DNA of 64,000 bases from Clostridiales bacterium (GTDB taxonomy: Bacteria > Bacillota > Clostridia > Oscillospirales > CAG-272): assembly GCA_022793655.1 (NCBI GenBank), contig JAAWDG010000013.1:1-64000 (forward strand), read 5' to 3'. The notes under the pieces are model-generated. The model had not been told where the DNA came from and searched no databases. It saw only the letters and a list, made by a program, of their open reading frames with translations. Both the position numbers and the translations under genes were made by a program. Shown one piece after another: positions 18,440 through 28,979 of this stretch (the first letter of the stretch is position 1; each line of letters starts with the position of its first letter).

Positions 18440-18984
18440 CCAAAGAGGAGGCGCGGGCTTATTATCGCCGGCAGCGGGCGAAGATGGAGCCGGCTGTAAA
18501 GGAGCAGCGTGATCAGGCGATGATTAAACATTTGCTTGCTTCTTCTTATTATCAAAACTGTGAAAAACTGCTCGGCTATTATCCATTGCCGGGAGAAATC
18601 AATCTTTTGCCGCTTTTTGAGAGGGCAAGACAAGAAGGGAAAATTGTCGGTCTTCCGGTATGCAGTGAAACGGGCATGATAAAAAAGTTAACATTTATGC
18701 GTTATAGTGGTAAGGTAAAGGCCGGACGATACGGAATTGCCGTGCCGGAAGAAACAGAAATTGTCATGCCGGACGCAGAGACGCTCTGCTTGGTGCCGGG
18801 ACTTGCCTATCGGCAGGATGGCCATCGCCTTGGCTATGGCGGCGGTTATTATGATCGTTTTTTGTGCCAGTTTCCCGGCGTTTCAGTCGGCGCGTTTTAT
18901 CGGTGTTGTTTGGATGATGATTTGCCAATCGGCCCTTATGATATACCCTTAGAAATAATTGTGACAGAGGATGGAATAAATTGA
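18436..18984 (+). CDS. 5-formyltetrahydrofolate cyclo-ligase
   Basis: LVPGLAYRQDGHRLGYGGGYYDRFL. Confidence 0.92.
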   Translation: MTKEEARAYYRRQRAKMEPAVKEQRDQAMIKHLLASSYYQNCEKLLGYYPLPGEINLLPLFERARQEGKIVGLPVCSETGMIKKLTFMRYSGKVKAGRYGIAVPEETEIVMPDAETLCLVPGLAYRQDGHRLGYGGGYYDRFLCQFPGVSVGAFYRCCLDDDLPIGPYDIPLEIIVTEDGIN

Positions 18985-19904
18985 AACTAAAAGAAACCAT
19001 AACAGCGCCCATAGCGGCTCTCGTGATTTATGGGCTTTATTATGTGTGCTTTGTCAGCAGCATAGCCCAAACCGCGTTGGCAGAATATGATGAATATTCA
19101 ATCATATCGGGCATTGTGCTGATTATGATGACTCTTTTGCTGCCGGCTGTTTTTTATGCGAAACTAAAGGGCGTCGGATACAGCATGAAAATGAATTTTC
19201 TCTCCTTTAAAGGGTCGCGTATCATTTTTTCATTTTGTATGCTTGTTTGTCTTTGTACAGGCATTATACTGATTGCGCTGGCTTTGCAGTATCTTGGCTT
19301 GGCGGGTTTAAAATATTCGCTGGTTGAAACTTATGTGCTGCGGCTTTCCAATCGAGAATTACCTATTGTCTATCGTTTTGTGACCTATGCAGTATTGCCT
19401 GCTTTTGCGGAAGAATTTTTTTATCGGGGTGTTCTTGTGACCGAATACAAGCAAAGTGGATTCTTGATTTCAATTCTTTTCAGCGCACTGCTCTTTGCTT
19501 TTGGACAGTTCTCACTGGTCGCTTTTCCGGCGTTTCTCTTTGTGGGGATTGTGATGGGCGTAATTTACTATGTTTCCGAATCACTGATCATCACGGTCTC
19601 GGTACGGCTGGCTTTCAATCTTGTGTTGTTTTTCTTTGAGGACGCTGTATGGTCTTTACTTTTAAAGCAATCAAATTTCGTGTTTTTTATCTGCTTAACC
19701 ACGGTTTTGTTTTTGTTGTTTTTAACACTTGGCCTTTCCGAGGCGCAGCGTATTTATTATACGAAAGGCGTCGACGCAGAGGAATCGCCAGACTTTGAAA
19801 TGAGTAAGGAGTTAACATGGAGACAGCGGTTCGCTTCGGCGATTTTGTCTCCAACATTTATCATGTGTGCCGCTGCTTTTTTTGCGGTAACGCTGTTTGG
19901 GTGA
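18981..19904 (+). CDS. CPBP (CAAX-like) intramembrane metalloprotease
   Basis: EEFFYRGVL motif in a polytopic membrane protein. Confidence 0.85.
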   Translation: MKLKETITAPIAALVIYGLYYVCFVSSIAQTALAEYDEYSIISGIVLIMMTLLLPAVFYAKLKGVGYSMKMNFLSFKGSRIIFSFCMLVCLCTGIILIALALQYLGLAGLKYSLVETYVLRLSNRELPIVYRFVTYAVLPAFAEEFFYRGVLVTEYKQSGFLISILFSALLFAFGQFSLVAFPAFLFVGIVMGVIYYVSESLIITVSVRLAFNLVLFFFEDAVWSLLLKQSNFVFFICLTTVLFLLFLTLGLSEAQRIYYTKGVDAEESPDFEMSKELTWRQRFASAILSPTFIMCAAAFFAVTLFG

Positions 19905-19911
19905 GGTAAGA

Positions 19912-21762
19912 ATGGATAATAATCTGAATCATCAAGAAAATAAAAGTGCCAGAACTAAGATGGATACAGAGGGGAATTTGCAGATTCGCAGTTCCAGCAA
20001 AAGGGACGCACCTTTGGCTGGTGCGAAAAATATCCCTGGCGCGTCACAGCCCCGTCGGCCGGTCAAGGCGGCCCGTTCGGTCAAAGGGACGCCGGTTAAA
20101 CGGACTCAAGATAAAAATAACATACAGAAAAAAGCGGCCGCTCTACGGAAAAATCCTCCGTCTTTGCCTGGTGCGGGTGCGAACCCTGCTCGTCGGCCGA
20201 CTGAAAATACGACCGGAGCAGAGGGCGTGGAATATTCTTTTACAAATAGCCAGCTTTTTAATAATGGTCATACAAAATTAGAAGGAACCGCCCTTTCAGC
20301 CGCTAAAGCAGAAACGGCTGCACCGCAGCCTCAAAAAGAGAGACCTCAACATGGGCAGACAAAAGTACTGCCGCTTAGCAAAGGGCCACAAAACGAGGCG
20401 GCAACACGGGTTACGCCCGCCATCCATATGGGCCGGCCAATAACCGGCAAGGGACCAGAGAGGAAGGCATCTATGCCGCTCAAGGCAGTTTCAGCTGTCA
20501 GCCATGCGGGCCCCAAGCAAGAGGGGGGACTGTCCGCCAAGGAAGCAAGAGGGCCGGTAAAAGGGTCACAGGCGCCGAGTTTTGCAACAAAAGTAAACCG
20601 TGTAGTCAAAGCGCCGCGGGTGCCAAGAAAACCGCGCAGAGAAAGCGATGCAGAACCGCCTTCCGGCGCGATGAACAGTATTTCTCAAGCGTTTATTTAT
20701 ATTGCTGCCGTGATGCTCGCCTCGATTGTTCTTAGTTATATCGTTATTACGAATGCCAATGATATTTTTGCCTTTGTGAAAAGCGATGAGGAGTGTACCA
20801 TCACGATTGAATCGGGCACTGATCTAAACAAGTTAGCTGACCAGCTGAAAAAGGCAGGAATTATTGAACATAAACTGACCTTTAAAGTGTATATTAAGTA
20901 TAGAGGGAAAGATTCAGACGCCTATACGCCCGGCACCTATACAGTTTCACCTTCTATGAATTATGATCAGCTCATTAGCGCGATCACGCCGAAGGTGCAA
21001 AGAGAAACGGTTGTTATTACCGTGCCCGAGGGCTATACTGTCGAAGAAATTATCAATTTGTTTGTTGAAAAGGGCATTGGCGATCGGGAAAAATTTGTCG
21101 ACGTCATTCAAAACTATAATTTTGATTATTGGTTTATGAAAGATATCCCGAGCAATCCAGACCGTTATTATCGCTTAGAGGGTTACTTGTTCCCAGACAC
21201 GTATTACTTTTATACTGATATGAGTGAAGTGACCATCATCAGCAAATTCTTAGATAACTTTGATAAAAAGTATAAAGAAGAATACAAAACCAGGGCCGCT
21301 GCTCTGAATATGACTACTGACGAGGTATTGACGTTAGCTTCAATCATCCAAGCGGAGGGCAAAGAAAAAATCATCACATTGGGCGAAGGCAGCGATACCA
21401 AAACCTATGTGGATTATGGCTTGATTTCAAAAGTATTTGCCAACAGACAGGCCATCAATATGCGGCTGCAGTCGGACGCTACCACCTTGTTTGCTCTGAA
21501 AATGGATAAAACAGGTGAGGATAAGGTAACTGGTTCGAATAAGAACTATAAGAATCCATATAATACCTATGAAATTGATGGACTGCCGCCGGGAGCGATT
21601 TGCAATCCTGGTTTGAATGCGGTTTCCTTCGCGCTCTGGCCGGACGATGATGCCACGACCAGACAGTTATATTATTTTGTATCGGATGCAAAGGGTGTAA
21701 CGCACTTCTCTAAAACATTAAAAGAGCATGAGGACTTAACGGCTCGCATTAACGCAGAATAA
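19912..21762 (+). CDS. mltG: Endolytic transglycosylase MltG with a long basic disordered N-terminus
   Basis: YceG/MltG core (VPEGYTVEEI, LEGYLFPDTYYF, ASIIQAEG, LPPGAICNPGL); about 240-aa low-complexity N-terminus before the TM. Confidence 0.92.
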   Translation: MDNNLNHQENKSARTKMDTEGNLQIRSSSKRDAPLAGAKNIPGASQPRRPVKAARSVKGTPVKRTQDKNNIQKKAAALRKNPPSLPGAGANPARRPTENTTGAEGVEYSFTNSQLFNNGHTKLEGTALSAAKAETAAPQPQKERPQHGQTKVLPLSKGPQNEAATRVTPAIHMGRPITGKGPERKASMPLKAVSAVSHAGPKQEGGLSAKEARGPVKGSQAPSFATKVNRVVKAPRVPRKPRRESDAEPPSGAMNSISQAFIYIAAVMLASIVLSYIVITNANDIFAFVKSDEECTITIESGTDLNKLADQLKKAGIIEHKLTFKVYIKYRGKDSDAYTPGTYTVSPSMNYDQLISAITPKVQRETVVITVPEGYTVEEIINLFVEKGIGDREKFVDVIQNYNFDYWFMKDIPSNPDRYYRLEGYLFPDTYYFYTDMSEVTIISKFLDNFDKKYKEEYKTRAAALNMTTDEVLTLASIIQAEGKEKIITLGEGSDTKTYVDYGLISKVFANRQAINMRLQSDATTLFALKMDKTGEDKVTGSNKNYKNPYNTYEIDGLPPGAICNPGLNAVSFALWPDDDATTRQLYYFVSDAKGVTHFSKTLKEHEDLTARINAE

Positions 21763-21909
21763 TCGCCGCAGGTCTATTGATTTTTTAAATTGTTTGCGGT
21801 ATCATATAGAAAAAGAAAATAGGAATAAATTGACAAAGCTAATTCATTGCAAAGCAGGCATTGACGAGGCAAGGGGATTGAAACGACAGAAAGGAAGGAT
21901 GTTTTTAAC

Positions 21910-22971
21910 ATGAAAACATTTGAAAGAATTGGGGTATTGACTTCGGGCGGCGACGCACCCGGCATGAATGCGACGATTCGTGCCGTCACCAGAGCTGCAC
22001 TTGCGAACGGCGTAGAGGTGATGGGGATTTATGAAGGCTATAAAGGCCTGATGGAAGGAAACATGAAGCTTTTTGATGAGCGGGATGTTTCTAACATTAT
22101 AAACCATGGCGGCACGATGTTGTTTTCCGCGCGCAGTCCGGAATTTAAAACAGAAGAGGGCATGGCCCGTGCAATCAAGGTTTGTGAAGAAAACCATATT
22201 AACGGCATTGTCGCCATTGGCGGGGACGGCACGTTTAGAGGCGCTACCGACCTTTCTGAAAGAGGCGTTGCCTGCATTGGTTTACCGGGTACGATTGATA
22301 ACGATATTACGGCCACCGATTATTCGATTGGATATGACACGGCGATGAACACCGTTATTGAGATGGTGGATAGACTGCGCGATACTTGTGAATCACACCT
22401 GCGCTGTAACGTGATTGAAGTGATGGGACGCAATTCGGGCTATATTGCTTTAAATACAGGTATTGCTGTCGGGGCTTCCATTGTTGTGGTGAGCGAGTTG
22501 CCTTTTGATGAAGACAAAGCCATTGAAGCGGTTCTTGAATCGAAAAAAGAGGGCAAACGAAACTTTATTGTGATTGTCTCCGAGGGGGCAGAGGGCTTTG
22601 CAGAACCTTTTACCAAACGGTTTGCTGAAAAAACAGGTATCGAGACAAAGTTTGCAAGACTTGCGCATGTGGTACGGGGCGGCTCTCCTTCTCTAAGAGA
22701 CCGTGTATTAGCTACTGAAATGGGTACGGAAGCTGTTAATTTGCTGTTAGAGGGCAAAAGCAATCTTGTTGTGTGCAATCACGACAATAAAATTTGCTCT
22801 ATGGATATTGGCAGTGCACTTACGTTAGACAGAATGTATAAGGGCAAGCTGAAAGAGGGAGACTTGGATTCTTATACCCAAGAGGAAATCCAGCAAATGA
22901 GAGAATTTTGTGCGAAAAAGAGCGCCGAATTCAAAAAATTGTATGAGATGTCCTACTTAATCTCAAGATAA
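21910..22971 (+). CDS. pfkA: 6-phosphofructokinase
   Basis: LTSGGDAPGMNA; GGDGTFRGA; LPGTIDNDI. Confidence 0.95.
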   Translation: MKTFERIGVLTSGGDAPGMNATIRAVTRAALANGVEVMGIYEGYKGLMEGNMKLFDERDVSNIINHGGTMLFSARSPEFKTEEGMARAIKVCEENHINGIVAIGGDGTFRGATDLSERGVACIGLPGTIDNDITATDYSIGYDTAMNTVIEMVDRLRDTCESHLRCNVIEVMGRNSGYIALNTGIAVGASIVVVSELPFDEDKAIEAVLESKKEGKRNFIVIVSEGAEGFAEPFTKRFAEKTGIETKFARLAHVVRGGSPSLRDRVLATEMGTEAVNLLLEGKSNLVVCNHDNKICSMDIGSALTLDRMYKGKLKEGDLDSYTQEEIQQMREFCAKKSAEFKKLYEMSYLISR

Positions 22972-22979
22972 GCGGGACA

Positions 22980-23013
22980 TAAAAAACGGGCCGGATATTG
23001 GCCCGTTTTTTGC
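22980..23013 (+). terminator. Intrinsic terminator after pfkA
   Basis: aaaaaacgggccggatattggcccgttttttg. Confidence 0.85.
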
Positions 23014-23090
23014 GGATTCAAGGCGGAGTCATGTGATGGAAGATGGTGCGCAAAGACAAAATCCCTGTTGAAAAAAAGATGAATTTGTTA

Positions 23091-23410
23091 TACAATAAGA
23101 ATAACCCGTAAGGGTTATTCTTAGGAAATTTAACTGGCCGCGTTCCGCGCGATTTGTCGGATAAACCGGTATCGTTAAATTTCAGGGTAAGAGGCACTCT
23201 ATGACATCATAAGAACAAGCCATATGGCTTGTTCTTAGAAAGTTAAAAAGATTATTGATACAACAAGAATAACCCTCGTGAGTTATTCTTGGGAGATTTA
23301 CCTTTGCGCTTTTTTTACGAAATGACGGCATAGCCTGGCATAGTCGTGCAAAGCCAGAGCCGCTAAACTTTTTGCTGCTGAAAGGATTAATTTCAAGGCA
23401 GCTAACATTT
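23091..23410 (+). repeat. Dispersed hairpin repeats, three units (23091-23190, 23209-23240, 23258-23410)
   Basis: TAAGAATAACCCgtaAGGGTTATTCTTA; AAGAACAAGCCatatGGCTTGTTCTT; AAGAATAACcctcgtgaGTTATTCTT; 3' 'aaggcagctaaca'. TTGAAA-17 nt-TACAAT at 23068-23096. Confidence 0.75.
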
Positions 23411-23541
23411 AGGTTATATAAGAAAAATAGAGATGTTCAGTATCCGCAGGAACAAAAGCGCATCTTGCGCGGCATATCCGGCGGAGAGCAGAAATCAAAG
23501 TCATAATGACATAACGTGAATCGATCAAGGACGAATAAAAT

Positions 23542-25080
23542 ATGATCAGTAAAGTATATTCAGCAGGGCTTTTTGGGGTAGATGGTTTTGGCATCACGGT
23601 GGAATGTGATATACAAAATCGTCTTTCACAGTTTGATATGGTCGGCTTGCCGGATGCAGCTGTTAAAGAGGCAAAAGAGAGGATTCGCTCTGCTTTTGTC
23701 AATTGCGGATTTTCTTTTCCCGATACCTCCATTGTGATGAATTTGGCACCGGCTGACAAGAAAAAAGAAGGCACCGCCTATGATTTGGCGATGCTTGTGG
23801 CCTTGCTTTGTGCCTCTGGCGCATTACAAGCAGACGGTATGGAGGAGCGGTGCTTTATCGGAGAACTCTCTCTTTCGGGCGAGGTGCGCGGGGTCAACGG
23901 TGTGTTGTGCCGCGTCGTGGCTGTCAGAGACGAGGGGCGCAAAGAGGCGTTTGTTCCGTTTGAAAATGCCGAAGAAGCGGCCGTTGTCGAAGGTATTTCG
24001 GTCTATGGCGTGAAAAATGTGAGGGCATTGACCGATCATTTAAAGGGCGTGCAGACCATTGAGCCGACGCGTTTTAATCAGGAAATCTTTACGAAGGGCG
24101 TCAAGGGGTGCCTGTTTGATTTTGCTGATGTCAGGGGACAGGAAAGAGCTAAACGAGCGCTCGAGATTGCTGCGGCCGGCGGCCATAATATTCTCTTAAT
24201 CGGGCCGCCAGGAACCGGCAAAAGTATGTTGGCCAAGCGGCTGCCCGGCATATTGCCCGACTTGACTTTTGATGAAGCTATCGATGTGACAAAAATTCAT
24301 TCGATTGCAGGGCTTTTGCCTGCACATGCTTCGCTGGTGGTAGAACGGCCTTTCCGTGCGCCGCACCACACGACCACGCCGGCGGCTATGTCGGGCGGGG
24401 GCAGCGGAACTATTCATCCCGGCGAAGTTTCGCTGGCGCATCATGGCGTGTTGTTTTTAGATGAACTGCCCGAATATGCCAAAAACGTAACCGAGGTACT
24501 GCGCCAACCATTAGAGGATGGTGAAATTACCATTACCAGGGCTACCGGACGAGTGACTTTCCCCTGTGAACTCACCCTTGTTTGTGCGATGAATCCTTGT
24601 AAGTGCGGATATTATGGGCATCCCGCCAAGGCGTGCACTTGCGGCGAGACACAGCGCAAGAAGTATGTCTCTAAAATCAGTGGACCGCTTCTTGACCGGA
24701 TTGATTTGCAAATTGAAGTGCGTTCGCTTACTTATGCAGAATTGTCTGACAAAAAAGGGGGCGAACCTTCGGCCGTGATCCGGGAACGGGTAAACCGTGC
24801 CCGCGCTTTTGCGCATGCGCGTTTTGAGGCGGCCGGCGATAAAATTAGCTGCAATGCGCAGATGAGTGCCGCTCAGATCAGACGGTATTGCGCATTGGAT
24901 GCACAAACCGACGCGCTGCTGCATGAGGCTTATGATTCTTTGGGCTTATCGGCCAGAGGGCACGACCGAATTTTGCGCATGGCCAGAACCATTGCCGACT
25001 TAGAACAGAGCGCGACTATTGAGTCTGATCATATTTTAGAGGCCATTTCTATGCGAAAGTTGGACAGAGAAGTATTTTAA
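23542..25080 (+). CDS. YifB/ComM family Mg-chelatase-like AAA ATPase
   Basis: GPPGTGKSMLAKRLPGILP; CAMNPCKCGYYG. Confidence 0.95.
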   Translation: MISKVYSAGLFGVDGFGITVECDIQNRLSQFDMVGLPDAAVKEAKERIRSAFVNCGFSFPDTSIVMNLAPADKKKEGTAYDLAMLVALLCASGALQADGMEERCFIGELSLSGEVRGVNGVLCRVVAVRDEGRKEAFVPFENAEEAAVVEGISVYGVKNVRALTDHLKGVQTIEPTRFNQEIFTKGVKGCLFDFADVRGQERAKRALEIAAAGGHNILLIGPPGTGKSMLAKRLPGILPDLTFDEAIDVTKIHSIAGLLPAHASLVVERPFRAPHHTTTPAAMSGGGSGTIHPGEVSLAHHGVLFLDELPEYAKNVTEVLRQPLEDGEITITRATGRVTFPCELTLVCAMNPCKCGYYGHPAKACTCGETQRKKYVSKISGPLLDRIDLQIEVRSLTYAELSDKKGGEPSAVIRERVNRARAFAHARFEAAGDKISCNAQMSAAQIRRYCALDAQTDALLHEAYDSLGLSARGHDRILRMARTIADLEQSATIESDHILEAISMRKLDREVF

Positions 25081-25099
25081 TGTGTTTATACAAAAACAA

Positions 25100-25226
25100 T
25101 GCATAAATATGCAAAAAATGCATAATGGGTAAAAAGTCAAGCTGTTGTTGAAATAAAATGATAAAATGACTTGACAAATTTGAGGTTATGGTGCATAATT
25201 ATGCTTAATAAATGAATATTAATACA
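25100..25226 (+). promoter_or_regulatory. Promoter with candidate ArgR operators upstream of argG
   Basis: TTGACA(25171)-17 nt-CATAAT(25194); palindromes TGCATAAATATGCA (25100-25113) and TGCATAATTATGC (25192-25204); ARG-box-like TGAATATTAATACA (25213-25226). Confidence 0.6.
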
Positions 25227-25249
25227 TGTTATACAATAGGAGGCAACCA

Positions 25250-26479
25250 ATGAGTGCAAAAGAAATCAAAAAAGTAGTGTTAGCCTATTCAGGTGGGCTG
25301 GATACATCGATTATTATTCCGTGGCTGAAAGAGAATTATAATAACTGTGAAGTTATCGCTGTTTCAGGTGACGTAGGCCAGGGGACTGAATTAGAAGGCT
25401 TAGAGGAAAAAGCGCTGAAAACAGGCGCTTCTAAGCTGTATATTGAAGACTTAAACGATGAGTTTATCGATGATTACGTATTTCCGACCGTAAAGGCTGG
25501 CGCTAAATACGAGGGTGATTATCTGCTCGGCACTGCGTTTGCAAGACCGATCATTGCGAAAAGAATTGTAGAGATTGCCAAGCAAGAGGGCGCAGACGCT
25601 ATTTGTCATGGCTGCACCGGCAAGGGCAACGACCAAGTTCGCTTTGAACTTGCAATCAAAGCATTTGCCCCTGATATGGCGATTATTGCGCCATGGCGTG
25701 AATGGGATATTAAGAGCCGTGAAGAAGAAATCGCTTATGCAGAGGCGCATCATATCCCGCTGAAAATCAACCGTGAGACCAATTATTCAAAAGATAAAAA
25801 CCTGTGGCACCTTTCGCATGAGGGGTTAGATTTGGAAGACCCAGCAAACGAGCCGCAGTATGAAAAGAAAGGATTTTTGGAGATGGGTGTTTCCCCCATC
25901 GACGCGCCCGATAAACCCACTTATGTAACCATTCATTTTGAAAAGGGTGTGCCTGTTTCGATCGATGGCGAGACCATGAAAGGTTCAGACATTGTGCGCC
26001 GGCTCAACAAACTTGGCGGTGAAAACGGCATTGGCCTTGCCGATTTGGTCGAAAATCGCTTGGTTGGTATGAAGAGCCGCGGCGTGTATGAAACGCCGGG
26101 CGGAACCATTTTATATCGGGCCCATCAGATTTTAGAGACGATTACCTTAGATCGTGATACCCAGCATTATAAAGAACAGGCGGCCATTAAATTTGGCGAG
26201 CTTGTGTACTTTGGCCAGTGGTTCACGCCGCTTAGAGAGGCGCTCAGCGCTTTTGTGGACGTCACCCAAGAGCATGTAACTGGTGATGTGAAACTCAAGC
26301 TGTATAAGGGCAATATCATCAATGCCGGCGTAAGTTCACCTTATTCTTTGTACGATCCGGAAATCGCAACCTTTGATGAGGATGAAGTATACAACCAGGC
26401 CGACAGCGCGGGCTTTATCAATCTGTTTGGACTGCCGCTGAAGGTGCAGGCTAAATTAAAAGAGAAATTGGGCGAGTAA
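25250..26479 (+). CDS. argG: Argininosuccinate synthase
   Basis: [27 protein letters not shown] before the ATG at 25250. Confidence 0.97.
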   Translation: MSAKEIKKVVLAYSGGLDTSIIIPWLKENYNNCEVIAVSGDVGQGTELEGLEEKALKTGASKLYIEDLNDEFIDDYVFPTVKAGAKYEGDYLLGTAFARPIIAKRIVEIAKQEGADAICHGCTGKGNDQVRFELAIKAFAPDMAIIAPWREWDIKSREEEIAYAEAHHIPLKINRETNYSKDKNLWHLSHEGLDLEDPANEPQYEKKGFLEMGVSPIDAPDKPTYVTIHFEKGVPVSIDGETMKGSDIVRRLNKLGGENGIGLADLVENRLVGMKSRGVYETPGGTILYRAHQILETITLDRDTQHYKEQAAIKFGELVYFGQWFTPLREALSAFVDVTQEHVTGDVKLKLYKGNIINAGVSSPYSLYDPEIATFDEDEVYNQADSAGFINLFGLPLKVQAKLKEKLGE

Positions 26480-26531
26480 TAATCGCTATCGACAAGATCA
26501 GATGCAATTCCCAACGAAAGGGGTCATTCAA

Positions 26532-27908
26532 ATGGAAAAATTGTGGACAGGGCGCTTTTCCGAAGCACTGGACAAAGCGGCGGATGAATTTAATGCGAGC
26601 ATTCGGTTCGATTCTAATATGGTAAAGCAGGATATAACAGGCTCAATTGCTCACGCCGCTATGCTGGGCGCTACCCATATTCTCTCGCAAGAGGATGCCG
26701 AGACGATCATGCAGGCTTTAGCCGATATTTTAGCCGATATCGAAAACGGAAAAACTGCGATTGATATGAGCTGCGAAGATATACACATGTTTGTCGAGCA
26801 GGAACTGACGGCGCGCATTGGTGATTTAGGCAAAAAGCTGCATACGGCCCGCAGCCGGAATGACCAGGTTGCACTTGATTTACGTCTTTATTTACGGGAT
26901 GAATGCGAAGAAATCATGACCTTGCTAAAAGAGTTGCTGGCTGTCCTCTGCGATAAGGCAGAGGAAACCAGCGACGCGCTCATGCCGGGCTACACCCATT
27001 TACAGCGGGCGCAGCCGGTGACCATGGCCCATCATCTTTTAGCATACGGCATGATGTTTAGCCGCGATCTTGAGCGGATGCAAGATGCGGTAAGGCGCAT
27101 GAACGTCTCTCCCTTAGGCTGTTGTGCCTTGGCTGGCACTACATTCCCGACTGACCGTGCTATGACGGCGGAAAAGCTTGGGTTTGACGGAGTAGCGCTC
27201 AATTCGATGGATGGGGTGTCGGATCGAGATTTTGTGGTAGAGTTGCTAAGCGATTTTGCGCTGATTATGACCCATTTGTCCCGCTTTTGCGAAGAGTTGA
27301 TTCTTTATAGCAGCTGGGAGTTTAAATTTATCGAATTGTCAGATGCTTTTACGACCGGTTCTTCCATTATGCCGCAAAAGAAAAATCCCGATATGGCCGA
27401 ACTCATTCGCGGCAAAACCGGACGGGTGTATGGGGACTTAATGGCTATGCTGACCATGCTCAAAGGGCTGCCGCTGGCGTATAACAAAGATATGCAAGAG
27501 GATAAAGAGGCCATTTTTGATGGGGTAAAAACCGTAAAAGATTGTCTTGCAATTTTTGCGCCTATGCTAGCGAGCATGAGCGTTTACAGAGAAAATATGC
27601 TAAGGGCGGCTAAAGGCGGCTTTATCAATGCAACTGATTTGGCCGATTATTTAACCAAAAAGGGCGTGCCGTTCCGCAGTGCCTATAAAACTGTGGGTCA
27701 GATTGTGGGCGCTTGCATTAAGGCTGGCAAAACGTTAGAAGATTTGACCATAGACGAGTATAAGGCATATGATACTCAGTTTGAGAGCGATTTATATGAA
27801 GCAATTGCCATTCCCACTTGTGTTGCCAAACGAAATTCACTTGGCGGTGCTTCGCCTGACAATATACAAATTCAATTTGATTATATCAAAAGCAAGATTG
27901 AGGATTAA
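26532..27908 (+). CDS. argH: Argininosuccinate lyase
   Basis: GSSIMPQKKNPDMAELIRGK. Confidence 0.97.
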   Translation: MEKLWTGRFSEALDKAADEFNASIRFDSNMVKQDITGSIAHAAMLGATHILSQEDAETIMQALADILADIENGKTAIDMSCEDIHMFVEQELTARIGDLGKKLHTARSRNDQVALDLRLYLRDECEEIMTLLKELLAVLCDKAEETSDALMPGYTHLQRAQPVTMAHHLLAYGMMFSRDLERMQDAVRRMNVSPLGCCALAGTTFPTDRAMTAEKLGFDGVALNSMDGVSDRDFVVELLSDFALIMTHLSRFCEELILYSSWEFKFIELSDAFTTGSSIMPQKKNPDMAELIRGKTGRVYGDLMAMLTMLKGLPLAYNKDMQEDKEAIFDGVKTVKDCLAIFAPMLASMSVYRENMLRAAKGGFINATDLADYLTKKGVPFRSAYKTVGQIVGACIKAGKTLEDLTIDEYKAYDTQFESDLYEAIAIPTCVAKRNSLGGASPDNIQIQFDYIKSKIED

Positions 27909-27962
27909 AATTTTACACTAACGGATATAAGCTGCGTCTCAAGCCGCAGCATAGAGGCTGGA

Positions 27963-28886
27963 ATGAAAAAAGTTTTTATTGATGGAAGCGCCGGCACCAC
28001 AGGACTGCGCATTTATGACCGACTGAGAGGCAGAGAAGACATTGTGCTGGTTACCCTTCCCGAAGAAAAGAGAAAAGACGCCGGCGCGCGAGCCGAGGCG
28101 ATGGCCCAGTCGGATATTACTTTTTTGTGCTTGCCGGATGACGCGGCAAGAGAGGCCGTCCAAATGGCCGGCGCGGATACGGTGGTGATTGATGCCTCCA
28201 GTGCTCATCGGGTACATCCTGATTTTGCCTATGGTTTTCCGGAACTTTCCAAGATGCATAAGGAAAGAATAAAAGATGCGAAGCGGATTTCAGTCCCAGG
28301 CTGTCATGCAAGCGGGTTTATTGCACTCGTTTATCCACTGGTTGCAAGTGGTCTTGTGCCGGCCGATTTAAAATTGACTTGTCATTCTCTAACCGGTTAT
28401 TCGGGGGGCGGCAAAGGCATGATTGCTGCATATGAAGAGAAAAACAGAGATCCTTTACTTGACGCGCCCAGACAATATGCGCTCGGGCAAGCGCATAAAC
28501 ATTTGCCCGAAATGAAAGTGCGCACGGGGTTAACCCATGAACCGGCTTTTTGTCCGATTGTAGCCGATTATTACTGCGGCATGGAGGTAACGGTACCCTT
28601 GTTCGCCTCTGACTTGCGGGGAACCAAAGCGGATATTCGCGCCATTTATCAAAAGACTTATGAAAATTCGCTGATTACGGTGCTTGACGATTGGAACGAG
28701 GGCGGCTTTGTTTCAGCCGGGGCCCTCGCGGGATTTGACGGTATGCAGCTTTGTGTAGCCGGCAATGAGGAACGCATTTTGCTGATGGCCCGCTATGATA
28801 ATTTAGGAAAAGGCGCTTCGGGCGCGGCAGTGCAGTGTATGAATTTGGTCATGGGCGTCCCGGAAACCAAAGGCCTTGTGTTATAA
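27963..28886 (+). CDS. argC: N-acetyl-gamma-glutamyl-phosphate reductase (type 2, short)
   Basis: VFIDGSAGTTGLRIYDRL; LPDDAAREAV; VPGCHASGFIAL. Confidence 0.92.
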   Translation: MKKVFIDGSAGTTGLRIYDRLRGREDIVLVTLPEEKRKDAGARAEAMAQSDITFLCLPDDAAREAVQMAGADTVVIDASSAHRVHPDFAYGFPELSKMHKERIKDAKRISVPGCHASGFIALVYPLVASGLVPADLKLTCHSLTGYSGGGKGMIAAYEEKNRDPLLDAPRQYALGQAHKHLPEMKVRTGLTHEPAFCPIVADYYCGMEVTVPLFASDLRGTKADIRAIYQKTYENSLITVLDDWNEGGFVSAGALAGFDGMQLCVAGNEERILLMARYDNLGKGASGAAVQCMNLVMGVPETKGLVL

Positions 28887-28970
28887 TAAGAACAAGCCAT
28901 ATGGCTTGTTCTTAGAGAGCCGGAATTTTCATGTTATAATAAGGCGGTTTAGAACTGCCAAGATAGAAAA
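28882..28970 (+). repeat. Two short dispersed-repeat copies in the argC-argJ gap
   Basis: TATAATAAGAACAAGCCatatGGCTTGTTCTT, whose TATAAT overlaps the argC stop; TATAATaaGGCGGTTtagAACTGCCaagatagaaaa. Confidence 0.75.
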
Positions 28971-28979
28971 GAGATAAGT

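Noticed and set aside
23091-23410. CRISPR array
   Set aside because: Repeats are variable, modular hairpins with no constant repeat/spacer periodicity and no cas genes in the window.
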